The notes under the pieces are model-generated. The model was not told where the DNA came from and did no database searches. It was given only the letters and a program-made list of their open reading frames with translations. A DNA stretch of 64,000 nucleotides from JBDGYW01 sp964518955. Its GTDB lineage: Bacteria > Gemmatimonadota > Gemmatimonadetes > Gemmatimonadales > GWC2-71-9. A program made the position numbers and the translations under genes. Below, piece by piece: positions 1 to 10,739 of the stretch (the first letter of the stretch is position 1; each line of letters starts with the position of its first letter). The stretch lies in NCBI GenBank assembly GCA_964518955.1, contig CAZFHS010000036.1:1-64000 (forward strand), given 5' to 3'.

Positions 1-149
1 CATGACTTCCGTAACCAGTTGGAATTATTCAACTTCTAACGGGACAGTACTGATCGCAGGTTGGTGATTTGAGATTGCAGGTTGGTGGTGGGGTTTGTTT
101 AGATTGTATTGCCTTCAATGGGTACGCACCGCGAACGCGGAGATATTTG

Positions 150-902
150 ATGACAACGTTGCTCTGGATCATTGCCGGTGGGATCGTGATGAGCGCGATT
201 GCGCTCGTCGGCAGTCTCACGCTCATAATGAAAGAGGATACCCTCCACAAGATCGTGCTGCCGCTCGTGGCGTTCGCGGCCGGCTGCCTGCTGGGTGGAG
301 CGTTTCTGCACATGCTTCCGGAGACGATCCACGAAACGGACAACCACCTGGAGCCGTTCCTTTGGGTTTTGGCCGGGTTCGCAACGTTTTACCTGCTCGA
401 GCAGTTTTTGCATTGGCACCATTGTCACCGCGACTCGTCCGAGTGCAGCAAAAAACCGCTGGGCTACTTGATACTCATCGGTGACGGCCTGCACAATCTC
501 ATCGGAGGACTGTCCGTCGCCGCAGCGTTTGTTATGGACATCCGTCTTGGGATCGCCGCCTGGTTGGCTGCAGCAGCACACGAAGTACCTCAGGAGATGG
601 GCGATTTCGCCGTTCTGCTACACAGCGGATGGAACAAGTGGAAAGCATTGATTCTGAATGTGATTTCCGCGTCTACGTTCCTTGCTGGAGGGTTGATCGC
701 GTATGCCGTCTCGTCGCGAATCGAGATTTGGTTTCTCGTCCCATATGCGGCGGGGAATTTCATCTACATCGGAGCATCGGACCTCGTTCCTGAGGTCAAC
801 AAACAGCGCGACTTGAAAGGAAGCACGATTCACTTCCTTTCGTTTTCGGCAGGGATCGCGCTCATGTATGTCGTAAAACTCTTCTTTGGGCATTCGCATT
901 AA
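150..902 (+). CDS. ZIP-family divalent metal transporter
   Basis: This 250-residue inner-membrane protein should import Zn(II) or another divalent metal into the cytoplasm. It has about eight hydrophobic segments and the two ZIP signature helices: one containing GDGLHNLIGG and one containing AAAAHEVPQEMGDF, whose HN and HExxxE residues form the metal site in the family. A His-rich loop (HWHHCHRD) precedes them, as is usual for ZIP proteins. I chose the ATG at 150 rather than the upstream in-frame ATG at 69, because the extra 27 residues are polar, run through repeated intergenic sequence and are absent from the family. The gene lies 51 bases upstream of the metallo-beta-lactamase gene in the same direction, so the two may be co-transcribed. 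The substrate metal is not shown by the sequence. Confidence 0.9.
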   Translation: MTTLLWIIAGGIVMSAIALVGSLTLIMKEDTLHKIVLPLVAFAAGCLLGGAFLHMLPETIHETDNHLEPFLWVLAGFATFYLLEQFLHWHHCHRDSSECSKKPLGYLILIGDGLHNLIGGLSVAAAFVMDIRLGIAAWLAAAAHEVPQEMGDFAVLLHSGWNKWKALILNVISASTFLAGGLIAYAVSSRIEIWFLVPYAAGNFIYIGASDLVPEVNKQRDLKGSTIHFLSFSAGIALMYVVKLFFGHSH

Positions 903-953
903 GAACGGAGCCAGTTCCAGAGCTCCACGATCGAATTAGCGAGGCTGTCCGAC

Positions 954-2345
954 ATGACGAAACCGACCGTCCAATTTCTCGGTGCAGCCGAGACAGTGAC
1001 TGGATCCAAGCACCTGATTTCAGCGAACGGCAAGAAGGTCCTGCTCGATTGTGGTCTGTTCCAGGGCTTGAAGGCACTACGGGCCAGGAACCGCGCAGCG
1101 CCAGATTTCCTGCCAGCCGACATAGATGCGATCGTGATAAGCCACGCTCACATCGATCACTCCGGGTATCTGCCGCTACTCGTCAGGTTGGGATTCTCAG
1201 GGCCGATCTACTGTACGCCGGCAACCGCCGATCTGCTGGCCATCCTATTGCGGGACTCCGCATACCTCCAAGAGGAGCATGCAGCTCACGCCAACCGGTA
1301 TGGCTACTCGAAGCACACTCCGGCCGTACCGCTCTACACCATGGAAGACGCGGAAGCGACGCTCCCGTTGCTGCAGCCCCAGATGTACCGCGAACCATTC
1401 CCAGTCGCCGATGACATGGAAGCAGTGTTGAGGTGCGCGGGCCACATTCTCGGGTCAGCGACTGTGGACCTGCTGATAGGCGGCAAAAAAGACACGCGGG
1501 TCGTATATACCGGAGACCTAGGACGGTGGGGCCGTCCGATCCTCAAGGATCCTACACCCGTATCCGAAGCTGATATCCTGTTGGTGGAATCCACTTACGG
1601 TAACCGCACCCACCAGGAAGATCCTGACTCCGACCTGGCCCGTGTCGTCACGGAAACCGCATCCGACGGCGGAGCGATAGTCATTCCAGCGTTTGCAGTC
1701 GGTCGTACCCAAGAACTTTTATGGCGGTTGAAGCAGTTGGAGGACGCCTGCCGCATTCCGGTTCTGCCCACCTACATAGATAGTCCCATGGCAATCAACG
1801 TGACGGACATCTACCGAAGGCACCCGGAGGAACACGACCTCGAGATGGCCACGTTGATGGACGCAGGCAAGTCTCCTCTCAAACCGAAGCTCTTCGCCGC
1901 CGCGCGGACTGTCCAGGCCTCAAAAAAGGTGAATGCGCTCGAGGGTCCCGTGATCATAATCTCGGCGAGCGGGATGGCTGGCGGCGGGCGGATTCTACAT
2001 CATCTCAAGACTCGCCTTCCTGACCATCGCAATACGGTGCTGCTTACTGGCTTTCAAGCGGCAGGCACTCGCGGTCGAACGATTCAGGAAGGAGCCGACG
2101 AGGTAAAGATCCACGGCAAAATGGTGGAAGTGCGTGCGAAGGTCGAGACTGTGCATGGGCTCTCGGCTCACGCAGATAAGGAAGAGGTGCTGCGATGGCT
2201 TTCGGGCTTCAAGAGTGCGCCGAAGCAGGTGTATACGGTGCATGGTGAACCAACGGCCACAGAGGCAATGGCGCAGAACGTCCGCGAGCGGTTGGGATGG
2301 AGTGCGAAAGTCGCTAAGGATGGAGAGGTAGCTGAGCTGGGGTGA
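954..2345 (+). CDS. Metallo-beta-lactamase/beta-CASP RNase-like protein
   Basis: The 463-residue cytoplasmic protein belongs to the CPSF73/YSH1-like group of beta-CASP nucleases, which cut or trim RNA with two zinc ions. The N-terminal MBL motif HAHIDH is at residues 64-69, a later His sits in CAGHILGSA, and an Asp lies in YTGDLGRWG. The central beta-CASP region ends in the C-terminal motif HGLSAHADKEE, which is typical of the family. The length (about 450-470 aa) and the start next to MTKPTVQFLG fit bacterial homologues. Ribosome binding is weak. The gene converges on the isocitrate dehydrogenase gene with two hairpins between them. RNase activity is inferred from the family; nothing in the sequence shows the substrate. 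Confidence 0.9.
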   Translation: MTKPTVQFLGAAETVTGSKHLISANGKKVLLDCGLFQGLKALRARNRAAPDFLPADIDAIVISHAHIDHSGYLPLLVRLGFSGPIYCTPATADLLAILLRDSAYLQEEHAAHANRYGYSKHTPAVPLYTMEDAEATLPLLQPQMYREPFPVADDMEAVLRCAGHILGSATVDLLIGGKKDTRVVYTGDLGRWGRPILKDPTPVSEADILLVESTYGNRTHQEDPDSDLARVVTETASDGGAIVIPAFAVGRTQELLWRLKQLEDACRIPVLPTYIDSPMAINVTDIYRRHPEEHDLEMATLMDAGKSPLKPKLFAAARTVQASKKVNALEGPVIIISASGMAGGGRILHHLKTRLPDHRNTVLLTGFQAAGTRGRTIQEGADEVKIHGKMVEVRAKVETVHGLSAHADKEEVLRWLSGFKSAPKQVYTVHGEPTATEAMAQNVRERLGWSAKVAKDGEVAELG

Positions 2346-2361
2346 CGGGTTTCCAGTCATA

Positions 2362-2393
2362 AGAAGGGACCAGCCCTTGGGCCCGCCCCTTCT
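2362..2393. terminator. Hairpin between converging genes
   Basis: A perfect 7-bp stem (AGAAGGG at 2362-2368, CCCTTCT at 2387-2393) encloses a smaller GCCC-TT-GGGC hairpin at 2373-2382. It lies 16 bases after the RNase-like gene and is followed by a T-containing stretch, so it could end transcription from the left. Confidence 0.5.
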
Positions 2394-2416
2394 CATTGTT
2401 CACTACCTCATTCGTG

Positions 2417-2432
2417 CCCCGGTTCTCCGGGG
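2417..2432. terminator. GC-rich hairpin after isocitrate dehydrogenase
   Basis: CCCCGG-TTCT-CCGGGG is a perfect 6-bp stem with a four-base loop. It starts 6 bases beyond the stop of the leftward isocitrate dehydrogenase gene. There is no clear U-run, so its role as a terminator is a guess from position. Confidence 0.4.
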
Positions 2433-2438
2433 TGCTAA

Positions 2439-4670
<2,232 letters not shown>

Positions 4671-4852
4671 GGTATCGCTTTTCTCGAAAGGGTGACTAAC
4701 CAATCAAAAACCAAAACCGACCGTTCTCTTCGGCCGGTCACTCCCGGACCCGGCCAGGACCATAGTCTCGGCAGGCTGAGAACGGCAGGGTCATGTTCAT
4801 TCCGACGAAAGACAATATAGCGGAAGGGAAAGGTGACTGGGCTCGAGGTGCC

Positions 4853-5314
4853 TCATCCTCCAGGTTGGTGCGGCCTCCTTCGACCACCTGGCGGCGAATC
4901 CGACATAAATGGTCTCATCCATCGACCTTCCATTCCACCGGGGCGCATGCCGCGTTGGAATTCGGCTTCGAGTATTTCCGCCTGTTCGAGCGTGAGTACT
5001 GCGCGTATCTCAGCTTGGATCGAATCGTTGATCGCCCGGAGGTGGGGCATGAGTTCCTGAAGCACCGAATCGGCGCGCGGACGGCTGCTTTCGAATATCT
5101 CAGATATCTGGGTTCGCTGCTGCTCCGTTAGGTCAAGACGTGCGAAGGGTCGCGGTAGTTCGCCTGGCTGTCGAAACGGCCGCGTCGGTTTTTCGCGTGA
5201 CGCGCGCACCCGCTCCGCGGCTCCGCCTGCAAGCACCCCCACCACGAATATGACGACTATCAGAACTGCACCCTGAATCCGAAGCCTCATAGCTGATTCA
5301 CCGCCGGCACTCAT
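4853..5314 (-). CDS. LTxxQ (Spy/CpxP/ZraP-like) envelope protein
   Basis: The 153-residue protein has one N-terminal hydrophobic segment (about residues 11-32) and a helical periplasmic part. The motif LTEQQ at residues 62-66 is the LTxxQ signature of the Spy/CpxP/ZraP family, whose members act as periplasmic chaperones or metal-responsive sensors. A later helix (RAVLTLEQAEILEAEFQRG) resembles the second LTxxQ repeat. The tail is rich in Gly, Met, Arg and Pro (MRPGGMEGRWMRP). A strong Shine-Dalgarno (GGAGATACA) precedes the ATG at 5314. It is the third gene of a leftward operon after the ECF sigma factor and a small membrane protein, with 8 bases between coding regions. The context suggests it is the effector or sensor of that sigma system. 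Which stress it senses is not visible. Confidence 0.75.
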   Translation of the reverse strand: MSAGGESAMRLRIQGAVLIVVIFVVGVLAGGAAERVRASREKPTRPFRQPGELPRPFARLDLTEQQRTQISEIFESSRPRADSVLQELMPHLRAINDSIQAEIRAVLTLEQAEILEAEFQRGMRPGGMEGRWMRPFMSDSPPGGRRRPHQPGG

Positions 5315-5322
5315 TGTATCTC

Positions 5323-5676
5323 CTAAAATGCTTCGAACAGCTCGGCTGTCGTTGGCATATCATTGTTGCGGATTCCCTGGGCCAGGAGGCTAGGCACGCC
5401 AATCGCCTCAGCGATCCCTGTTGAATCCTTGGCGTAATCAGCACTACCCGCACCTTCCACGCGCAACAGGATTCCAGCTGAAACCATCGCGATCACCGCA
5501 GCAGCAGCCAACATCGGCCGTTTCCACTGCACGAGCTGGTTGAGTGGACCGCCCGAGGCTCGGCGCTGGGCCAGCTCATCTGACGCATGTTCCAGAATCG
5601 AGCCCACCAAAATATCGAAACGGTCTTGGTCACGCATCGGGTCGAGCGCGGAGAAATCGATTCGATCGTCATCCAT
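5323..5676 (-). CDS. Small single-span membrane protein, candidate anti-sigma factor
   Basis: This 117-residue protein has an acidic cytoplasmic-looking N-terminus (MDDDRIDFSALD), one transmembrane segment at about residues 55-72 (MLAAAAVIAMVSAGILL) and a short C-terminal part. Its start overlaps the end of the ECF sigma gene by 8 bases, so the two should be translated together. That arrangement and topology are usual for anti-sigma factors, but I see no recognisable zinc-binding HxxxCxxC motif, so the role is inferred from position only. It could instead be a small structural partner of the LTxxQ protein encoded next. Confidence 0.6.
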   Translation of the reverse strand: MDDDRIDFSALDPMRDQDRFDILVGSILEHASDELAQRRASGGPLNQLVQWKRPMLAAAAVIAMVSAGILLRVEGAGSADYAKDSTGIAEAIGVPSLLAQGIRNNDMPTTAELFEAF

Positions 5677-6241
5677 TAGACTGCTCCTTCAATGCGTTCG
5701 CACCAAGCAGTTCGCGGAGTTTCTTACGCGCCGCGAATAAATGCTGTCGTGCCGCACCTTCGGACAAACCAAGCGATTCGCCGATCTCGCGATGTTTCCA
5801 ACCTTCGAGATCATGTAACAATACAACCTCTCGTTGCACCTCGCTAAGCTGACCAATCGCTGCTTCCAACACCCCACGTAGTTCTGATCGCTCGGCGTCG
5901 CGGTCGGGACTGAGGGGACTAGCGACACTAATTGTATCGAGCGGCTGCGCCGTACGCACGCGGCGATAATCCCTGTAATTGCGCGCGCGGTTGCGCACGA
6001 TCTGAAGCAACCACGCAACGAACTTCTCTGCCTGGCGGCACTCCTCCAACTTCTCCAACGCCTTCACGAACGAATCCTGGCACACATCTTCCGCATCCAT
6101 CCCGTTCCCCAAAATCGCCAGGGCAACCGAATACGCCGCTCTGTAGTGCCTCCGCACTAGAGCCTCGAACGCCGCGGATTCGCCGCGGCGGGCCCGCGCC
6201 ACCAAGGAGGCGTCGCCTAAATCGACGACTGCCTCTGCCAC
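5669..6241 (-). CDS. ECF-type RNA polymerase sigma factor
   Basis: The 190-residue cytoplasmic protein has the two-domain ECF layout. Region 2 covers roughly residues 25-95 (RHYRAAYSVALAILG, DAEDVCQDSFVKAL, then an RNRARNYRDYRR basic stretch). Region 4 covers roughly 125-180 (LSEVQREVVLLHDLEGWKH, then GLSEGAARQHLFAARKKLR as the DNA-binding helix-turn-helix). The coding region opens with GTG at 6241 behind a weak purine-rich site. It heads a leftward operon with the putative anti-sigma and LTxxQ genes and faces the rightward TonB receptor operon across a 410-base gap. It may control both directions; no convincing ECF promoter was identified. Confidence 0.92.
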   Translation of the reverse strand: MAEAVVDLGDASLVARARRGESAAFEALVRRHYRAAYSVALAILGNGMDAEDVCQDSFVKALEKLEECRQAEKFVAWLLQIVRNRARNYRDYRRVRTAQPLDTISVASPLSPDRDAERSELRGVLEAAIGQLSEVQREVVLLHDLEGWKHREIGESLGLSEGAARQHLFAARKKLRELLGANALKEQSNG

Positions 6242-6651
6242 CCCACCCTACCGGTCCGGGCACCTGCCGCGGCCGCTGACAATCGGTCTCCATATGGCGA
6301 CCGGTTGTTGGCGGTTGCTGAAATAGAAGACATTCATCCACCCAAAAACGTTAGAGATGCGTCTTGTGTTCACCCTTCAGGGTTCTCACTACCCACCGAT
6401 CCAATGATATGATCCACAATCCCCACAAACAAACCTACGCACCAACCTGTCATGCTGTTGTGAGCCGCTCGTGAGGTGTTGCTGGAATCCGGTGGCTATT
6501 GAGGTGAACGGTACGTTAGGAACATCTGACGTGACGATGAGGGGTAGCTGTCGGATTTCAGCAATGCCCATGAGTTAACCCAACTAGTCCGCATTACTGT
6601 GGCGGCTGAGGATGGGTGCTGAAGATCTCAGGAGCGTAAGGACCGAATGGA
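6242..6651. other. Divergent intergenic region of the envelope locus
   Basis: This 410-base gap separates the start of the sigma operon from the start of the TonB receptor operon, so it must carry both promoters. I see no convincing open reading frame, RNA gene or repeat. A GGAAC at 6519-6523 resembles the -35 element of ECF promoters, but no matching -10 is convincing. A purine-rich AAGGA near 6638-6643 is a likely ribosome site for the receptor. Confidence 0.4.
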
Positions 6652-9108
6652 ATGAGAACAATCGTTTTGGTCGCGGCCTTTGCCGTAGCACAAATTTGCC
6701 TCCTATCGCCACTCTCGTCACAGGAACAGGAAACGCGAACCATTCAGGGAATTATACGCGACTCTACGAATGGCGAAACGCTACCATTTGCTTCCGTTGT
6801 CATTCCGGGCACCAACATCAGCTCGAATTCCAACAGAGACGGGTTCTTCACGTTGATCGGAGCGCCGGCAGATTCGTTCACACTCCGTGTGGTATTTCTA
6901 GGATACAGAGCGACAGAATTCCCGGTTCCGGCAGATGCAACATCGGGGATGTTGACTGTAGACATGGCACCAGTGGTATTCGAACTCACGGGAATCACTG
7001 TCGTTGCCGAAGAAGCTCAGATGATAAATACGGTGAGGGAGATCAGCCGAGTCTCGGCCTCTCCAGAGGTGATGGCGGTACTTCCCAGCGTCGGTGAGGC
7101 GGATGTCTTTCGATCTCTGCAATTGCTTCCAGGGATAAGCGGCACGAACGAGAGTTCGTCCGGGCTCTATGTGCGTGGCGGCACGCCAGATCAGAACCTG
7201 GTGCTGCTGGACGGCATGACCGTATACCATGTCGATCACTTTTTCGGCTTCTTCAGCGCCTTCAACTCCGAAGCCATCAAGGACGTTCAGGTATACAAGA
7301 GTGGATTCCCAGCTCTGTACGGTGGACGCGTGTCGAGCGTTGTGGACATGACTGGAAAAACCGGTGATCCCGACGAGCCGCATTTGTCTCTTGGAGCGAG
7401 CCTCTTGAGCGCAAACGCCTCAGCTCAAATCCCTCTCTTCGGCAAAGGCTCCATCCTGTTGTCAGCCCGTCGATCGTATACCGACTTAATGCGGACCGGG
7501 CTCTACTCGAGCATCTTCAACATGTTCCAGGAAGACACGACGGCCTCCGCCCTCTCCGGCCCTGGAGGCATGCGCGGCATGGGCGGCATGGGGAGTCGGT
7601 TCGGAAATGCGAGCTTCAGTAGTCACCAACCCGACTTCTACTTCTATGACCTAAATGGGAAGATCACATACCGGCCCAGTTCTAGAGACGTGTTGTCAGT
7701 CAGTCTCTACAACGGCCAGGATTATCTGGACAACTCACGGCTACAAACCCGAACGCTCTCAACCCAGAACACGACCTTCAGCCGAGGGATAACGAACGAC
7801 ATCACCGACCTGACCGATTGGGGAAACAAGGGTGTAAGCGGCAGGTGGGCTCGGCAGTGGCATCCGCGTTTCTATTCGGATGCTCTCGTTGCCTACTCGG
7901 AATACTTCAGCGACTACCGACGGAACACGGCTATCGAGACGATCGACGCCGACGCGGACACCCTGCTCAACACCCGCGCCTTCGGTTCTGAGGAGGACAA
8001 CCACGTAACGGATCTCACATTCCGCCTCGACAACGAACTGCAAGTCCTGGCGTCTCACAAGATTGGCTTCGGTGGATGGGTAACCAAATCGAACGTGGAT
8101 TACATGTTCATGCGAGACGACTCGCTCACCATACTGGACCGACATCAAGAGGCGGTGCGTGCCGCCGGATATCTACAAGACAAGTGGAACGTGTTCCCCG
8201 CTCTGGAACTCACGCTCGGAAGCCGTTTCGCGTACTACGATCTGACCGGAGAGACCTACCTCGAGCCCCGCGCTTCCGCGGCCTTGAACCTTCCCGTAGG
8301 TCTCACGGTCAAAGGTGCCTATGGGCTGTATCATCAATTCGTAAACCGAGTGGTGAACGAAAACGTTACTGAAGGATCACGCGATTTCTGGCTGCTCTCC
8401 GACGGCGACTTGGTTGACGTCACCAGCGCGAAGCACTACGTGCTCGGGGCCAGCCTAGACCTGGATGATTACCTGTTCGACGTAGAGGTGTACCGAAAGG
8501 ACCTCGACGGGCTCTCCGAGTTCTCGATGCGCTACCAGCGCCCTGGAAACCCCGACCCGCTCAATCTCTTCTTCGCGGGTACCGGCGTAGCGGAGGGCAT
8601 CGAGTTCCTCGCGCAAAAGAAGTACGGGACCTACACAGGCTGGGCTAGCTACACTCTATCACGAGTGGAGCATACGTTTCCCGACCTGAATAATGGAGAG
8701 CCTTTTCCAGCGCTGCACGACCAGACACATGAGTTCAAGATCGTGAACAACGTATCACTGGGCCGCTTGAACTTTTCGGGTACTTGGGTTGCAGCAACAG
8801 GAAGGCCCTACACAGCGCCTGAATCCGAGTACGCGATCACGCTGTTGGACGGTACCGAACAGAACTATATCCATGTTGGGGAAAAGAACGGCCTGCGATT
8901 GCCGGCATATCATCGCGCCGACGTCGCCGCTCATTACAGGTTCGACCTCGGTAGGTGGACCGGTGACATCGGCCTTTCGGTGTTCAACCTGTACAATCGA
9001 ACAAACGTCTGGTACCGCCAATTCGATCTGTCGGAAACACCGATCCTGATCAATGACATGAACTTCCTGGGAATTACTCCAGCTATCTCAGTGCGCTTCG
9101 AGTTCTGA
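6652..9108 (+). CDS. TonB-dependent receptor with carboxypeptidase-regulatory-like N-terminus
   Basis: The 818-residue outer-membrane receptor should import a bound ligand using TonB energy. A signal peptide (about residues 1-23) is followed by a carboxypeptidase-regulatory-like beta-sandwich (IQGIIRDSTNGETLPFASV), a plug domain (ELTGITVVAEEA, then GLYVRGGTPDQNLVLLDG) and a barrel ending in SVRFEF, with the usual C-terminal Phe. A Gly/Met-rich loop at residues about 302-317 contains GGMRGMGGMG. The gene is followed after 18 bases by a DUF4249-like lipoprotein, as in many Bacteroidota-type receptor pairs. The ligand is unknown; no SusD homologue is present, so a glycan is not implied. An out-of-frame ATG lies 5 bases upstream of the chosen start. 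Confidence 0.92.
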   Translation: MRTIVLVAAFAVAQICLLSPLSSQEQETRTIQGIIRDSTNGETLPFASVVIPGTNISSNSNRDGFFTLIGAPADSFTLRVVFLGYRATEFPVPADATSGMLTVDMAPVVFELTGITVVAEEAQMINTVREISRVSASPEVMAVLPSVGEADVFRSLQLLPGISGTNESSSGLYVRGGTPDQNLVLLDGMTVYHVDHFFGFFSAFNSEAIKDVQVYKSGFPALYGGRVSSVVDMTGKTGDPDEPHLSLGASLLSANASAQIPLFGKGSILLSARRSYTDLMRTGLYSSIFNMFQEDTTASALSGPGGMRGMGGMGSRFGNASFSSHQPDFYFYDLNGKITYRPSSRDVLSVSLYNGQDYLDNSRLQTRTLSTQNTTFSRGITNDITDLTDWGNKGVSGRWARQWHPRFYSDALVAYSEYFSDYRRNTAIETIDADADTLLNTRAFGSEEDNHVTDLTFRLDNELQVLASHKIGFGGWVTKSNVDYMFMRDDSLTILDRHQEAVRAAGYLQDKWNVFPALELTLGSRFAYYDLTGETYLEPRASAALNLPVGLTVKGAYGLYHQFVNRVVNENVTEGSRDFWLLSDGDLVDVTSAKHYVLGASLDLDDYLFDVEVYRKDLDGLSEFSMRYQRPGNPDPLNLFFAGTGVAEGIEFLAQKKYGTYTGWASYTLSRVEHTFPDLNNGEPFPALHDQTHEFKIVNNVSLGRLNFSGTWVAATGRPYTAPESEYAITLLDGTEQNYIHVGEKNGLRLPAYHRADVAAHYRFDLGRWTGDIGLSVFNLYNRTNVWYRQFDLSETPILINDMNFLGITPAISVRFEF

Positions 9109-9126
9109 TAGGAGCGAATTGAAACT

Positions 9127-9951
9127 ATGCACAGACGAAATCTCTCAATGATACTCGGCGCGGCCCTCATCGCGGGCTGCGACAACACCTCCACTGAGCC
9201 CGAAGAAGCAGATCTGGTAGTGGTGGAGGCCTTTCTCTTTGCAGGCGAACCGATCGACGACATTCGTTTGACTGAGACTGTCCCTCTGTCCGATACCATC
9301 GACGCTCCGCCGATCAACGATGCGTCAGTGATGTTATACAAGAATGGCATCACATACACACTCGTTCCGACCGGGGATTCCGGCTATTACGCGTACCCGC
9401 GGGACGACCTCACCATCGAAGTAGGGGACACAATAGGGATCGAGATCTCTTACAACGGCACCGTGGCAACCGGTGAAACCGTTGTTCCTGACGCGCCAGT
9501 AGGCGTCGGCATCGACCGAGACACCTTGTTTGTGCCGGAATTCGGTGTCGGCATGGGAGGAGGAGGCTTCAACCGTGAGAACTCCCAGCTCGCCGCATCG
9601 TGGGATAATCCGGACCAGCTGCTGCATTACGTCGTGATCGAATCCTTAGAGGACAGCGCCGAGGCGATAATCCCCGATGAGTTCCAGCGGTTTGGGGACA
9701 GGTTCCGGCTGGTCGCACCTCCCACAACGAACGACTACCACTTCGTCAACATGATGGCCTTGCGAGACCTAGGCAGACACATGGCAAAGGTGTACCGTGT
9801 GAATGACGAATACGCACAGCTGTACGAAAACCGTACCCAGGATTCGCGCGACCTGAACGAGCCGCCATCGAACATCACCGGAGGGTTGGGTGTGTTCAGC
9901 GCATTCAACAGCGACAGCGTGTTCTTCACGGTAGCCCGAGACAGCAGCTGA
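9127..9951 (+). CDS. DUF4249-like lipoprotein, partner of TonB receptor
   Basis: The 274-residue protein begins with a lipoprotein signal (ILGAALIAGC, Cys18) and continues as a beta-rich protein. The segment VVVEAFLFAGEPIDDIRLTETVPL, followed by a 'NDASVMLYKNG' strand and a VVPDAPVG linker, is the usual start of DUF4249 proteins, which accompany outer-membrane receptors in Bacteroidota-like genomes. It lies 18 bases after the receptor and is surely co-transcribed with it. A short Gly/Met tract (GVGMGGGGFN, about residues 139-148) echoes tracts in neighbouring proteins. It probably sits at the outer membrane as a surface or periplasmic accessory protein. Family assignment is by pattern, without a search; a similar gene lies at 62063-63313. 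Confidence 0.7.
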   Translation: MHRRNLSMILGAALIAGCDNTSTEPEEADLVVVEAFLFAGEPIDDIRLTETVPLSDTIDAPPINDASVMLYKNGITYTLVPTGDSGYYAYPRDDLTIEVGDTIGIEISYNGTVATGETVVPDAPVGVGIDRDTLFVPEFGVGMGGGGFNRENSQLAASWDNPDQLLHYVVIESLEDSAEAIIPDEFQRFGDRFRLVAPPTTNDYHFVNMMALRDLGRHMAKVYRVNDEYAQLYENRTQDSRDLNEPPSNITGGLGVFSAFNSDSVFFTVARDSS

Positions 9952-10050
9952 GCCAGCACACCGGATCCGTATTCCTGTGTTGTGACGCCTTCCCACCTTC
10001 GTCATACACTTTTGGGTGAGCGTCGGAGTTTTCCCGGAGGAGAACACAAC

Positions 10051-10686
10051 ATGTGGCACTCGCGCTTGACCTCTATCACGGCCGGCCTATGTTGCGCCTT
10101 CCTGATTTCCTGCAGTTCGGCTGGCTTAGGCTCACGCACCACCCTCGCTCCAGAAGGTCTCGATCTTTCGGGCTCCTGGATCCTGAACGTCGAACAAAGT
10201 GACAATCCCCAGGATGCTGCGGATGAACGTTTGCCGGTCATGGTCGAGGGAGGCGGCCGCCGCCGTCCTATGGGCGGAAGGGGTGGGCGAGGAAGCGCAA
10301 TGGGAGGAGCTTCGAGCCGTATCGACCCACAGCGAATTCAGCAGACGATGAGGATGGCCCAAGCTCCCAGACGCATCGAGGTCGACCAACGAGACTCGAC
10401 AGTGACTATCAGAGACGGAGTTGGTCGTACATTGATGCTGCACACGAACTGGAAGAAAGTCAGCCAGGAAATCGAGAACGGCGGCGAGGTCGACACCAGG
10501 GCACGTTGGCAAGGTAGAGAACTCCAAGTGGAGCGGGAAGTCCACCTGGGCGGTAAAATCATGCAAAAATACTCGCTCTCGCCTGACACCGACCGCCTGC
10601 ACGTTGAAACGAGTCTCGAGATGGGCCGTAGCAGACAACCACGGGTGTTTCACTTCGTGTACGACCCGGTGCCGGATCGACCGTGA
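10051..10686 (+). CDS. Hypothetical lipoprotein with Gly/Arg/Met-rich segment
   Basis: I do not recognise a family for this 211-residue protein. It has a lipoprotein signal (AFLISC) and then LDLSGSWILNVEQSDNPQD, a lipocalin-like opening strand common in secreted proteins of Acidobacteriota and Gemmatimonadota. Residues about 68-90 form a Gly/Arg/Met-rich stretch (GGRGGRGSAMGG). The rest is beta-rich (RIEVDQRDSTVTIRDGVGRTL). A strong GGAGGAGA site precedes the ATG at 10051, which makes it the start rather than an upstream in-frame ATG at 9982. It sits between two TonB receptor genes in the same direction, so it is likely a periplasmic-facing member of the locus. Confidence 0.65.
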   Translation: MWHSRLTSITAGLCCAFLISCSSAGLGSRTTLAPEGLDLSGSWILNVEQSDNPQDAADERLPVMVEGGGRRRPMGGRGGRGSAMGGASSRIDPQRIQQTMRMAQAPRRIEVDQRDSTVTIRDGVGRTLMLHTNWKKVSQEIENGGEVDTRARWQGRELQVEREVHLGGKIMQKYSLSPDTDRLHVETSLEMGRSRQPRVFHFVYDPVPDRP

Positions 10687-10739
10687 ACGACCAGTTCTGA
10701 AGCGCCTAACAACAACGACCCCAGACCTGTCTTAAGGTC

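Noticed and set aside
6519..6523. GGAAC as an ECF promoter -35
   Set aside because: No matching -10 element at the right distance, so it is mentioned only in the intergenic entry.
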